From Saprospiraceae bacterium (GTDB lineage: Bacteria > Bacteroidota > Bacteroidia > Chitinophagales > Saprospiraceae): a DNA stretch of 14,364 bases. Every line of letters begins with the position of its first letter. Within the stretch, counting starts at the first letter, position 1. The notes beneath the pieces were generated by a model that was given only the letters and a program-made list of their open reading frames with translations, searched no databases and had not been told where the DNA came from. This document shows, piece after piece, positions 6,879 to 13,703 of the stretch. The stretch lies in assembly GCA_020849825.1 (NCBI GenBank), contig JADZFP010000110.1:1-14364 (forward strand), written 5' to 3'. The position numbers were made by a program, and so were the translations under genes.

Positions 6879-7314
6879 AGGCCGGGTCGTTGTTGTTTGC
6901 CTTGCTTTTGGCGGGCCGTCTGGCGGTTTTTTCCGCTGTGGCGCCGGTGCGGGCTGCGCGCTTTTTGGGGGCGGGTTTTGCCGCCGCGGTTTCGGCTGCA
7001 GCCGGCGCGGCCGACCATTCTTCCAGCCAGCGGCGCAAGCGGTATTTGGCCATTCGGTAATCGGCGCGGCAAATCAGGCATTCGCCTTCCGCTTTCATCC
7101 AGGCAATCTCCATCTCGAAAGCGTTGTCTTTTTTCATGCCGTCTTTTCGCGCGGCTTCGCGTTCGAAGTAGTAGGCCGATTTGGCGATCTTCCGATCGGT
7201 TTTGGCCTTTTCGAGGGTAGTTTCAGCCGCCTGGAGAGCCGTGTACAGGTCTTCAAATGCGGCATTTTGCGCCAGCTTGCCTTGCTGGCGGAGTTTTTCA
7301 ATTTTCTTTTTCAT
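6877..7314 (-). CDS. Hypothetical coiled-coil protein with basic Ala/Lys/Pro-rich tail
   Basis: A 145-residue protein that I do not recognise as a named family. Residues 1-96 are strongly helical and charged (MKKKIEKLRQQGKLAQNAAF onward), a likely coiled coil, with a CLIC pair of cysteines at 79 and 82 and an aromatic WLEEW at 96-100. Residues 101-145 form a low-complexity tail rich in Ala, Lys, Arg and Pro (KPAPKKRAA, RRPAKSKA), similar in composition to histone H1-like tails. DNA or RNA binding is therefore conceivable but unproven. No signal peptide is present. It is divergent from carA and lies 83 bases upstream of the HTH gene on the same strand. The start ATG at 7314 follows no clear ribosome site. 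Confidence 0.65.
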   Translation of the reverse strand: MKKKIEKLRQQGKLAQNAAFEDLYTALQAAETTLEKAKTDRKIAKSAYYFEREAARKDGMKKDNAFEMEIAWMKAEGECLICRADYRMAKYRLRRWLEEWSAAPAAAETAAAKPAPKKRAARTGATAEKTARRPAKSKANNNDPA

Positions 7315-7367
7315 AGTTCGGATACAGATTTCGGCCGCAAACTTCCTGCTCCCGATCGATCCGGAAA

Positions 7368-7398
7368 GTTAAGTTTGGTCCGTATCGAAAAACTTAAC
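7368..7398. promoter_or_regulatory. Perfect 9-bp inverted repeat between carA and the divergent gene
   Basis: GTTAAGTTT at 7368-7376 and AAACTTAAC at 7390-7398 are perfect inverted copies separated by 13 bases. They sit about 40 bases upstream of the candidate carA promoter and 54 bases upstream of the divergent start. Dyad symmetry and location suit a dimeric regulator site. A hairpin in a leader is less likely, given the placement upstream of the promoter. Confidence 0.45.
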
Positions 7399-7435
7399 AT
7401 TGGGAGACCCGGCAAAGAATTCATGTCAAAGCGGG

Positions 7436-7467
7436 TTTGAAAATCGCTGCGCTTTGTCCGACCTTTG
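7436..7467 (+). promoter_or_regulatory. Candidate carA promoter
   Basis: TTTG at 7436-7439, a 20-base spacer, and GACCTTTG at 7460-7467 match TTTG/TAnnTTTG with one mismatch in the -7 element. Transcription would begin near 7474, giving a leader of about 18 bases before the ATG at 7492. Confidence 0.5.
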
Positions 7468-7491
7468 CGCGATTTTTATCCAGACCACACT

Positions 7492-8574
7492 ATGAGCAAA
7501 GCCATTCTCCTTCTCGAAGACGGCTCGGTTTTTCACGGCCGCGCTGCCGGAAAAACGGGTACTACCACCGGTGAAATTTGCTTTAATACCGGCATGACCG
7601 GCTATCAGGAAATTTTTACCGACCCTTCTTATGCCGGTCAGGTGCTGGTGGCTACCAACGTACATATCGGCAACTACGGCATCAAAAAAGAGGAAGTAGA
7701 AAGCGAGAGCATCAAAATTGCAGGTTTTGTCTGCCGCAATTTCAACGTGCCGTACAGCCGGGCACTGGCCGACGAAAGCATCCAGGATTACTTCGAAAGA
7801 GAGGGCCTTGTGGCCATTCACGACGTCGATACCCGCGCCCTGGTACAGCACATCCGCCAGCGTGGCGCGATGAATTGTATCATTTCTTCGGAAATTCACG
7901 ACGTCGACGAACTGAAACGCCGGCTGGCGGAAACGCCCTCGATGGCCGGTCTGGAATTGTCGAGCCACGTCACTACCCGCGAACCCTACGAGATTGGTCG
8001 CCCGGATGCCCGTTACCGGGTGGCGGTGATGGATTTTGGCGTAAAAAAGAACATTCTCCGCTGTTTCGATCAGCGCGACTGCTTGTTGCGGGTATTTCCC
8101 GCCAAAACGAGTTTCGCAGAGGTGAAAGCCTGGAATCCCGACGGATATTTTCTCTCCAACGGCCCCGGCGACCCCTCGGCCATGCCTTATGCCGTCGAAC
8201 TGGCCAAACAAATGCTGGACGACGGCAAACCCTTGTTCGGTATTTGCCTCGGGCAACAACTCCTGGCCCAGGCAGCCGGGTTACCCACCTACAAACTGCA
8301 TCACGGACACCGGGGGATCAATCACCCGGTCAAAAACCTGGTCACCGGCCGCTCCGAAATCACCAGCCAAAACCACGGTTTTGGCGTGCTCGAACAAGCC
8401 GTGTACGACTCGCCGAGTATCGTGGAGGCGACACACATCAACCTCAATGACAATACGGTAGAGGGTATCCGGCTCAAAAACAAGCCGGCATTTTCCGTGC
8501 AATACCACCCGGAAGCCAGTCCGGGTCCTCACGACGCGCGCTACCTGTTCGATCAGTTCGTGGCGATGTTCTGA
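7492..8574 (+). CDS. carA: Carbamoyl-phosphate synthase small (glutaminase) subunit
   Basis: A 360-residue CarA, the subunit that hydrolyses glutamine and passes ammonia to CarB for carbamoyl phosphate, the precursor of pyrimidines and arginine. The N-terminal CPSase small-chain domain covers about 1-150 (GEICFNTGMTGYQEIFTDPSY at 27-47). The class I glutamine amidotransferase domain covers about 176-360, with SNGPGDP at 222-228, nucleophile C252 in FGICLGQQ, and H339 and E341 in YHPEASPGPHD completing the triad. Length is normal. The ATG at 7492 is chosen because it aligns with family N-termini and follows a promoter-like element; a TTG at 7465 in the same frame would fall inside that element. 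carB is not adjacent. The stop codon directly abuts the stop of the convergent gene. Confidence 0.97.
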   Translation: MSKAILLLEDGSVFHGRAAGKTGTTTGEICFNTGMTGYQEIFTDPSYAGQVLVATNVHIGNYGIKKEEVESESIKIAGFVCRNFNVPYSRALADESIQDYFEREGLVAIHDVDTRALVQHIRQRGAMNCIISSEIHDVDELKRRLAETPSMAGLELSSHVTTREPYEIGRPDARYRVAVMDFGVKKNILRCFDQRDCLLRVFPAKTSFAEVKAWNPDGYFLSNGPGDPSAMPYAVELAKQMLDDGKPLFGICLGQQLLAQAAGLPTYKLHHGHRGINHPVKNLVTGRSEITSQNHGFGVLEQAVYDSPSIVEATHINLNDNTVEGIRLKNKPAFSVQYHPEASPGPHDARYLFDQFVAMF

Positions 8575-8904
8575 TCAGCACATCAGTCGGTCGAACATGT
8601 GGAGCATTTCGCGTTCGATCTGTTCCAGACCGTGGTGCGCCTCGAAAACCGCACGCATATCGGCCAGGATGCGCTCCTTATCGGCCGGCGTGCTGCAATA
8701 TTTCCCTTTGAAAGAGAGAATGATGTCGAGCGTTTCGGCATCGGAGGCATTGAAAAATGCTTCGCGTATCTTGGCGTAGGATTCCGCCGGGAGGGTAGGG
8801 GCAATCAATGCTTCCTCGTCGGGCGTGACGCTGCCGTCGGTATTGGCGGCGTAGAGAAGGGTGAAGGCGTGAAATTCTTCGTATGTCCAATCGGAGACTT
8901 GCAT
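8575..8904 (-). CDS. Small TerB-like protein
   Basis: A 109-residue, all-helical, acidic cytoplasmic protein. The segment HAFTLLYAANTDGSVTPDEE at residues 12-31 fits the TerB/DjlA-type pattern of a helix, an acidic DG turn and a Glu-rich helix, which may bind metal. The rest (ILADMRAVFEAHHGLEQIERE) is also helical. TerB-like domains occur in tellurite-resistance proteins and in many small proteins of unknown role, so resistance should not be assumed. The stop codon abuts that of carA with no gap: together they read TGATCA. The crotonase lies upstream on the same strand, but a terminator-like hairpin separates the two, so independent transcription is likely. Confidence 0.55.
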   Translation of the reverse strand: MQVSDWTYEEFHAFTLLYAANTDGSVTPDEEALIAPTLPAESYAKIREAFFNASDAETLDIILSFKGKYCSTPADKERILADMRAVFEAHHGLEQIEREMLHMFDRLMC

Positions 8905-8936
8905 GACCGAAATTTTTTCGTGAAGGTGAAATAAAG

Positions 8937-8959
8937 GTCGGGATATTGGCCATCCCGAC
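8937..8959 (-). terminator. Intrinsic terminator of the crotonase gene
   Basis: On the minus strand GTCGGGAT, a 7-base loop and ATCCCGAC form a perfect 8-bp stem, followed by CTTTATTT. It starts 5 bases after the crotonase stop codon and lies before the TerB-like gene start at 8904. Confidence 0.7.
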
Positions 8960-8963
8960 GTGC

Positions 8964-9734
8964 TTATTTGGCTTTAAAAGCGGCAATGGCTTGTTTGGTA
9001 AAATCCGAAAGCGCCAGACGGCCGCTGATGGCTGCCCGTTCGTCGAGCAGCGTATCCCAATGTTCGCAACCTTGCCAAAAGATCGTTTTTAGTTCGTCCA
9101 GCGCCTCGACGCTGTAAGAGCAAAGGTTTTGGCAAAAGTGTTCGATATACGCGTCGAGTTGGTCCACACTGTCGAAAACTTCCTGAAACAGGCCTTTTTC
9201 CTTTGCCCAGGCGGCGGTTTGCCATTCGCCGGGGTTGAGCGCCAGCTGACTGAACGCTGCCAGGCCGACTTTTCGCTCTACGGCCGGACCGATCACGAAG
9301 GGTCCGAAGCCCACCGCCAGTTCGCTCAGCCGGATGCTGGCGTATTGGGAGGCCATGCAAAAATCCGTGCCGGCAGCCAGTCCGACGCCGCCGCCAACCG
9401 CTTTGCCGTGGATACGCCCCACGATGATTTTGGGGCATTTGCGCATGGCGTTGATCACGTTGCCAAAGCCGGAAAAGAAGGTTTTGCCGGTCTCGAAATC
9501 GGAGATGGCGGCCAGTTCGTCAAAACTGGCGCCGGCGCAAAAAGTCTTGTGTTCGGCGCTGCGCAAAACGATGACTTTGACGGCAGGATTGGCGCCTGCC
9601 GCACCGATATGGTTGACAAGTCCCGCCAGCAGATGACTGGGCAAACTGTTGTGGTTGGGGTGATAAAAGGTGATATGCGCTACGCCGGACGGGCTGATTT
9701 CCGTGTTGACGGCGCCTTGCTGGGTAATGTCCAT
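8964..9734 (-). CDS. Enoyl-CoA hydratase/isomerase (crotonase) family protein
   Basis: A 256-residue crotonase, predicted to be cytoplasmic and to act on a CoA thioester. The two oxyanion-hole loops are visible: TFCAGASFDEL at 64-74 and GKAVGGGVGLAAGTD at 110-124. By comparison with rat enoyl-CoA hydratase, the second catalytic Glu (E164) corresponds to E138 in LSELAVG. The first (E144) corresponds to G118, so that acid is missing. This points to an isomerase or another crotonase activity rather than a standard hydratase. SELAVGFGPFVIGPAVERK seems typical of a Bacteroidota subfamily of about this length. Transcription likely starts from TACCTTTG at 9765-9758, 24 bases before the ATG. It is divergent from the phosphatase gene. 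The substrate is unknown. Confidence 0.85.
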   Translation of the reverse strand: MDITQQGAVNTEISPSGVAHITFYHPNHNSLPSHLLAGLVNHIGAAGANPAVKVIVLRSAEHKTFCAGASFDELAAISDFETGKTFFSGFGNVINAMRKCPKIIVGRIHGKAVGGGVGLAAGTDFCMASQYASIRLSELAVGFGPFVIGPAVERKVGLAAFSQLALNPGEWQTAAWAKEKGLFQEVFDSVDQLDAYIEHFCQNLCSYSVEALDELKTIFWQGCEHWDTLLDERAAISGRLALSDFTKQAIAAFKAK

Positions 9735-9757
9735 GAGTCGGTCAGGTTATCGAATGG

Positions 9758-9765
9758 CAAAGGTA
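9758..9765 (-). promoter_or_regulatory. -7 promoter element of the crotonase gene
   Basis: TACCTTTG on the minus strand at 9765-9758 matches TAnnTTTG exactly and lies 24 bases before the ATG at 9734. No convincing TTTG is found 19-21 bases upstream, so the -33 half is weak. Confidence 0.5.
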
Positions 9766-9850
9766 AGCACAGCGGCGCCTTTGAGGCTTTGACAGGGTTA
9801 TACTGTCGAAAAAAATGCTGCGCCGGCAGGGCAGAAAATATTTTTCGGGT

Positions 9851-10432
9851 ATGAATCGGATAATAACATTTTTCTCCGCCCTGCTTTTGATCGGCGCCCT
9901 GGCGCCGGCCTGCGATAAAAACGCACCTACCCCGATCGTACATGTTCCCGCTGAGCGCGATACCCTTGTGGTCAATGCGCCGGATACGGCGACCGTATTT
10001 ATTCTGGTGCGCCATGCCGAAAAATCTGCGACCGGCGGGAGCGACCCCGGCCTGAGTGCCGAAGGACAGCTGCGCGCTGCCGAACTGGCGCGCATGTTGA
10101 AAGAAGTGCCGGTGACGGCCGTTTGGTCCAGCAATTACAACCGCACCCGCCAGACCGCCCAGGCGGTGGCTTCGGATCAGGGGTTGAGCGTTCAGTTGTA
10201 CGATCCGAATGGACAGGCGGCCTTATCAAAAAGCTGGCCGCAACTATTTGCCGGCCAGACGGTACTGGTTGTCGGCCATTCAAACACAGTCCCTCAGCTG
10301 GTCAATTTGCTGACGGGCACAACCAATTATGCGCAAATGCCGGAAGAGCAGTACGACAATCTTTACATCGTGACGGTGTACCGGCATTCACCGGCCCGGG
10401 TGATGCATTTGAAGTATGGTAAAGCGACCTGA
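9851..10432 (+). CDS. Lipoprotein histidine phosphatase (phosphoglycerate-mutase-like)
   Basis: A 193-residue member of the histidine phosphatase superfamily. The phosphoacceptor motif LVRHAEKS is at 52-59 with R54 and H55. The second Arg is R98 or R100 in SSNYNRTRQTA, and the C-terminal catalytic His is H143 in VVGHSNT. The RHAEK form and small size are like SixA-type or short phosphomutase-like phosphatases. An N-terminal hydrophobic segment (4-18) followed by APAC suggests a lipoprotein signal with acylated Cys21. The lipobox is weak because Pro is at -2, so simple Sec export is the alternative. Residues 22-45 form a linker. The ATG at 9851 is preferred over an in-frame TTG or ATG upstream because it places the signal peptide at the N-terminus. 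Substrate unknown. Confidence 0.82.
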   Translation: MNRIITFFSALLLIGALAPACDKNAPTPIVHVPAERDTLVVNAPDTATVFILVRHAEKSATGGSDPGLSAEGQLRAAELARMLKEVPVTAVWSSNYNRTRQTAQAVASDQGLSVQLYDPNGQAALSKSWPQLFAGQTVLVVGHSNTVPQLVNLLTGTTNYAQMPEEQYDNLYIVTVYRHSPARVMHLKYGKAT

Positions 10433-10447
10433 TGAAGACCACTTGGG

Positions 10448-10888
10448 TTACAATTGATTTTTCACCACCAGTACGTCCATAGCCCGGAAGGCATCTTCAT
10501 CTTCCACTTTGAGTCTTGCCTTTAAATACTGAAACACCTTGTGTTCGGTGGGCGTCACGAGGCCGTCGGACAGGATCACGTCGAGGCAGTGGTAAAAAAG
10601 CGGCAGCCGGGTTTGTTCGCGTACCGCGCCTACCGAGGCATCGATCAGGGCTTTGGGGCTTCCGGCGCGTTCGAAGTATTTGCCTACGGAAGTGAGCAAG
10701 GCATCCGGGTCGTATCCCTGAAAAATATTCCGGCTTCTGATGGTCGTATGAAACACGGCATTTTCAGGCATGCCGTCGAGTTCATTGGCGCGCAGGCAGG
10801 CGGTGAGGATGGCGGCGCAGGCCTCTGCCTCGTCGGTGATCTGAAAATGAGCGGGATTGGAGGAGGATACTTCCGGGGAGTTTTTCAT
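10448..10888 (-). CDS. TerB-like helical protein
   Basis: A 146-residue protein from the ATG at 10888, all-helical with no signal peptide. Residues 17-40 (ITDEAEACAAILTACLRANE) and the closing half (LFYHCLDVILSDGLVTPTEH at about 95-114) fit the TerB-like pattern, with an acidic DG turn followed by TPTEH. It is about 37 residues longer than the other TerB-like protein at 8575 and only distantly similar to it. The role is unknown. It is convergent with the phosphatase gene (15 bases apart) and divergent from the membrane protein. The reading frame remains open well upstream of 10888, but that stretch overlaps the divergent gene and looks non-coding. A -7-like CACCTTTG lies at 10934-10927 on the minus strand. 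Confidence 0.65.
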   Translation of the reverse strand: MKNSPEVSSSNPAHFQITDEAEACAAILTACLRANELDGMPENAVFHTTIRSRNIFQGYDPDALLTSVGKYFERAGSPKALIDASVGAVREQTRLPLFYHCLDVILSDGLVTPTEHKVFQYLKARLKVEDEDAFRAMDVLVVKNQL

Positions 10889-10912
10889 GACCGGCAAATG
10901 ATGGCAACAAAA

Positions 10913-10944
10913 TTGGGTAGAACACGCAAAGGTGTCCATTTTTG
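10913..10944 (+). promoter_or_regulatory. Candidate promoter of the membrane protein gene, overlapping a minus-strand one
   Basis: TTG at 10913-10915, a 21-base spacer, and CATTTTTG at 10937-10944 approximate the Bacteroidota consensus with one mismatch at -7. The minus-strand CACCTTTG at 10934-10927 overlaps the same stretch, so the two divergent genes may compete for polymerase. Confidence 0.35.
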
Positions 10945-10956
10945 CGCTTCTTCCAT

Positions 10957-10962
10957 AAGGAG
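10957..10962 (+). promoter_or_regulatory. Shine-Dalgarno-like AAGGAG before the membrane protein gene
   Basis: AAGGAG lies 4 bases before the ATG at 10967. A near-consensus ribosome site is unusual here, since the other genes in the window lack one. It supports this start over upstream alternatives in the same frame. Confidence 0.5.
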
Positions 10963-10966
10963 CCAC

Positions 10967-11980
10967 ATGTATAAGATTGAAAATCTCAAGCAGTTCAATT
11001 TCCGGCTTACCTCGCTCTGGGCACTGAGTGAAATGGGCGGTAGTTTGTTGTCGGCGCTCAAACTGCCCTTTGCCGGCATGTTGCTGGCGGTGTGCAGTGT
11101 CCTGATCCTCTCGTTGTTTTATCAGGTCAACCGGAAGCACGACCGGCCGGTAGCCGTTGCTTTTCTGGTGGTGGTGGCGGTCAAACTGGCCTGCAATCCG
11201 CTGTCGTCTCCGCTGGCTTTTTTGGCGCTTTTTTTCCAGACCGGCTGTTGCATGATGGTGTTTCAGCGCATCCGCCCCTTCGAACGCGCCGCAATCGTTG
11301 CGGGCGTTCTTTGCCTTGCGCATACCTGCGCCCAGATTTTGTTTTTGAAAGAGGAGCACCTCAACTTTTGGTCTTTAAAAACTGCTTTTTTGCCCACGGT
11401 CATGCTGGATCGCATGATTATCGACTTTGTGAAAAGTAACATCCTGCTGGAAATTGCCTACTTCCTTTTATTTCTCGTTGTGGGTTGGCTGACCGGGCGG
11501 CTGGCGGCCCATTTGCCCGGCCGGATCGACCACGAAACCGAATATTTGCAAACGCTGGACGCATTGCCCAAACCGGTTTTGACCGAGAAGCAGCAGAAAA
11601 AACTGGAAAAAAAGAAGAACAAAAAGGAAGACTACGGTTTTCCGCGGTTTTTGGTCATCGCCGCCCTGGTGGTTTTGGCGTTGGGCAACTGGGCTAGCGC
11701 CCTCAAATTGTTTCAAATCGCCTTGTTATGGCTGATCGTGTTTACCGATTTTTTCCAGCGGCAGGTAGTACCCCGGGTGTTGTTTGCGCTCCACTCCCGT
11801 TTTTACCCGGAGCATCTGGACAGTCTTCAAAACAAAGCCAGTTTCGGCAATATGAGCGGCAGGATCAAATCGGCCTGGTTGCTGGCAAAAACGGAAAAGC
11901 GTTTTCTTTACAAAGTACAAAGGTTCGTGCCGCTGGTTTTTGCGCTTTGCCTGGGCGATTTTGAACAGTTTGAAGAATAA
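10967..11980 (+). CDS. Polytopic inner-membrane protein of unknown function
   Basis: A 337-residue membrane protein that I do not recognise as a named family. Hydrophobic segments suitable for membrane crossing are at about 33-53, 61-77, 81-100, 107-127, 158-177, 226-243 and 247-262. A highly basic loop at 207-221 (EKQQKKLEKKKNKKED) separates the sixth segment from the first five and should be cytoplasmic. The C-terminal 75 residues are less hydrophobic until a weak final segment at 320-330. No catalytic or transporter motif is apparent. The ATG at 10967 is supported by an AAGGAG sequence just before it. The frame continues open far upstream, but that region is the antisense of the TerB-like gene. 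The stop at 11980 is 54 bases before the nitrilase gene, which may be co-transcribed in part. Confidence 0.75.
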   Translation: MYKIENLKQFNFRLTSLWALSEMGGSLLSALKLPFAGMLLAVCSVLILSLFYQVNRKHDRPVAVAFLVVVAVKLACNPLSSPLAFLALFFQTGCCMMVFQRIRPFERAAIVAGVLCLAHTCAQILFLKEEHLNFWSLKTAFLPTVMLDRMIIDFVKSNILLEIAYFLLFLVVGWLTGRLAAHLPGRIDHETEYLQTLDALPKPVLTEKQQKKLEKKKNKKEDYGFPRFLVIAALVVLALGNWASALKLFQIALLWLIVFTDFFQRQVVPRVLFALHSRFYPEHLDSLQNKASFGNMSGRIKSAWLLAKTEKRFLYKVQRFVPLVFALCLGDFEQFEE

Positions 11981-11999
11981 CGGAATCGCCGTAATCTTG
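11969..11999 (+). promoter_or_regulatory. Candidate promoter of the nitrilase gene
   Basis: TTTG at 11969-11972, a 19-base spacer, and TAATCTTG at 11992-11999 match the consensus with one mismatch. The -33 half lies inside the last codons of the membrane protein gene. Transcription would start near 12006, about 29 bases before the ATG at 12035. Confidence 0.4.
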
Positions 12000-12034
12000 C
12001 CCTTTACTCATGCCCAACTGAATACCCTTGCCCT

Positions 12035-12805
12035 ATGCGTTTATCCATTGTTCAATCCCGTCTGCACTGGGAATCTCCGGCTGCCAACCGCGATATGTTT
12101 GCGGAAAAGTTGAAACCGCTGTCCGGTGGAACCGATTTGATCGTGTTGCCGGAAATGTTTACCACCGGTTTTACCATGAATGCTGCTGCCCTGGCAGAGC
12201 CGCAGGACGGCCCTACGCAGGCCTGGATGCAGGAACTGGCGGCACAAACCGGGGCAGCGCTGACCGGGAGCTTTATATGTGTCGAGGAAGGGCGTTTTTA
12301 CAACCGGCTCTTGTTTGTAAAGCCCGACGGAAGCGTTGGTATTTACAACAAACGACATCTTTTTTCGCTGGCCGGAGAGCACCGAACGTACAATCCCGGC
12401 TGGGAAAATGCGCGGCTGGAGTGGCAGGGTTGGCGCATTCGACCGCTGATTTGTTACGATTTGCGTTTCCCCGTCTGGTGCCGGAATGAAAAAAGTAACC
12501 CTTTCGATTTGTTGCTTTTCGTGGCCAACTGGCCGGTAACCCGTGTGGCGCACTGGTCGGCGTTGTTAAGTGCCAGGGCGATTGAAAATCAGGCATTTGT
12601 GGCGGGTGTGAATATTTTTGGACAGGACGGCGCGGGCCTGAATTATTCCGGCGAGTCGGCCGTCATTGATTTTAGCGGACAAACGTTGGGCCGAATTTCT
12701 GAACAGGAAGGCGTTTTTACCGCCGAACTTTCACTGGACAAATTGCGCAATTACCGCCTTCAATTTCCCTTCCTTGCCGACGCCGATATTTTTCGCCTGC
12801 CTTAA
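12035..12805 (+). CDS. Nitrilase-family omega-amidase (YafV/NIT2-like)
   Basis: A 256-residue carbon-nitrogen hydrolase, the same length as E. coli YafV and similar to it across its length. The catalytic triad is E40 (VLPEMFTTGF), K106 (IYNKRHLF) and C140 (LICYDLRFPVW). Blocks shared with YafV include KRHLF, WRI.PLICYDLRFPVW, VANWP and ARAIENQAFVAGVN. The family hydrolyses 2-oxoglutaramate and 2-oxosuccinamate to the keto acid and ammonia, repairing products of glutamine transamination, so a role in glutamine or methionine-salvage metabolism is likely. It is cytoplasmic with no signal peptide. The ATG at 12035 fits the family N-terminus. A second ATG at 12010 opens only a three-codon frame. 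Exact substrate specificity is inferred, not shown. Confidence 0.9.
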   Translation: MRLSIVQSRLHWESPAANRDMFAEKLKPLSGGTDLIVLPEMFTTGFTMNAAALAEPQDGPTQAWMQELAAQTGAALTGSFICVEEGRFYNRLLFVKPDGSVGIYNKRHLFSLAGEHRTYNPGWENARLEWQGWRIRPLICYDLRFPVWCRNEKSNPFDLLLFVANWPVTRVAHWSALLSARAIENQAFVAGVNIFGQDGAGLNYSGESAVIDFSGQTLGRISEQEGVFTAELSLDKLRNYRLQFPFLADADIFRLP

Positions 12806-12835
12806 GACCAGCTTAACAATTTTTGTTTCAAAGGG

Positions 12836-12865
12836 GTGAAAATTTAAAACCCTTTGTTACCTTTG
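12836..12865 (+). promoter_or_regulatory. Candidate promoter upstream of the first NlpC/P60 gene
   Basis: TACCTTTG at 12858-12865 matches the -7 consensus exactly. The -33 position has only GTG (12836-12838) in place of TTG. Transcription would start near 12872 and leave an unusually long leader of about 190 bases before 13064. Confidence 0.45.
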
Positions 12866-12919
12866 CCACCGGCTTGCTAATCCACTCAGCCTTTTTCGCG
12901 CGGTTCCTTTAATCTCACC

Positions 12920-12970
12920 ATGAACATACCCGCTGCCGCAAGCCCCGTCCTGAACTGCGCAGAACTATGA
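12920..12970 (+). other. Possible 16-codon leader ORF
   Basis: An ATG at 12920 opens MNIPAAASPVLNCAEL and stops at 12968-12970, within a hairpin. No family resemblance is expected at this size. It is listed because it sits in the long leader of the first NlpC/P60 gene. Confidence 0.25.
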
Positions 12971-12986
12971 TTCCTAATCAGGTTCT
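12961..12986 (+). promoter_or_regulatory. Hairpin in the NlpC/P60 leader, possibly an attenuator
   Basis: AGAAC at 12961-12965 pairs with GTTCT at 12982-12986, and GATT at 12969-12972... in the inner part pairs approximately with AATC at 12976-12979 around a CCT loop, with one bulge. TTCTT follows. The structure overlaps the stop of the small leader ORF. The stem is AT-rich and modest. Confidence 0.3.
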
Positions 12987-13022
12987 TTCTTAAAACCCAC
13001 GCACTCCGCCGGCGTCATTGCG

Positions 13023-13067
13023 ATGTCCGGTGCAGGCAAAATTGTTCACCAAAGCGTTTCTGAATGA
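13023..13067 (+). other. Possible 14-codon upstream ORF overlapping the NlpC/P60 start
   Basis: An ATG at 13023 opens MSGAGKIVHQSVSE and stops at TGA 13065-13067, overlapping the ATG at 13064 as ATGA. That arrangement allows translational coupling, but a chance ORF of this size is common. Confidence 0.25.
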
Positions 13068-13615
13068 ACGACACACTTCCTTCCAGTCGCAGCCCCAGAA
13101 TCAACCATTTCCGGCTCCCCTTAGCCCTTCTTCTCTTCTTTGTTTGTTCGGCCTTCCACACCAACCCCTTGCGCGAATCGCGCGCAGAAAGTGCCGAAAT
13201 GATGCAATTCCGCGAATTCATCACCGGCTACGCCCAGAATTTTATCGGCCTCAAGTACCGTTACGCCGGCGTAAGCCCGAAAACCGGTTTTGATTGCTCG
13301 GGTTTCACCAGTTTCGTGCTCAATGAATTCGGTGTAAAAACCTCTTCCAGTTCTTCGGCTCAGGCCCGCCAGGGCGAACGCATTTCGCTGAGCGAAGTAC
13401 TGCCCGGCGACCTCATCATTTTTGGTGGTCGCGGCCATATCCAACACGTCGCCATGGTTGTGGAACGCAGTGCCGAAGGCATCTTTTGCGTACACAGCAC
13501 CAGCAGCCGCGGTATCATCGTGGAGAATATTCTCACGTCGCGCTACTGGAAACCGAAAATCCTCTACGCCCGTGACGTGATCACGGAGCAAGCCGAAGTA
13601 AAAGACTTATTTTAA
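13064..13615 (+). CDS. Sec-exported NlpC/P60 family cell-wall peptidase
   Basis: A 183-residue NlpC/P60 endopeptidase, a papain-like fold that typically cleaves peptidoglycan stem peptides. The N-terminus has a basic region and a hydrophobic core at 18-31 (PLALLLFFVCSA), so it should be exported. There is no clear lipobox. The catalytic domain covers about 50-175: nucleophile C78 in FDCSGFTSFVL, H128 in IQHVAMVV, and third residue H144 in CVHSTSSRG. PGDLIIFGG at 114-122 is a family block. The start at 13064 is the first ATG in frame: a TGA lies immediately upstream at 13061-13063. The leader is long and contains two small ORFs. The gene ends 21 bases before a strong hairpin and is followed by a paralogue. 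Confidence 0.9.
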   Translation: MNDTLPSSRSPRINHFRLPLALLLFFVCSAFHTNPLRESRAESAEMMQFREFITGYAQNFIGLKYRYAGVSPKTGFDCSGFTSFVLNEFGVKTSSSSSAQARQGERISLSEVLPGDLIIFGGRGHIQHVAMVVERSAEGIFCVHSTSSRGIIVENILTSRYWKPKILYARDVITEQAEVKDLF

Positions 13616-13635
13616 CGTATCGCGTTAATAAATAT

Positions 13636-13675
13636 GCAAAAACGGTTGTCGCAGCGTTTGTGGCAACCGTTTTGC
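13636..13675 (+). terminator. Hairpin terminator between the two NlpC/P60 genes
   Basis: AAAACGGTTG at 13639-13648 pairs with CAACCGTTTT at 13664-13673. The stem continues inward with wobble pairs to a 5-base loop (13654-13658), giving about 17 bp overall. The 3' arm ends in TTTT, with further Ts downstream. It lies 20 bases after the first peptidase stop. Confidence 0.65.
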
Positions 13676-13703
13676 TGTTATTGGGAAAAAACATCGCCTA
13701 CCC

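Noticed and set aside
6794..7081. N-terminal extension of the HTH protein to an ATG at 7081
   Set aside because: The extra 96 residues are Arg/Gln-rich, translate the intergenic repeat, and overlap the coiled-coil gene in another frame. The HTH begins naturally after the ATG at 6793.
9789..9807. TTGACA...TATACT resembling a sigma-70 promoter
   Set aside because: The two halves are only six bases apart, far from the 17-base spacing needed, and Bacteroidota use a different consensus.
10541..10966. Upstream extension of the membrane protein gene
   Set aside because: This region is the antisense of the TerB-like gene. The AAGGAG before 10967 and the first membrane segments support the shorter start.
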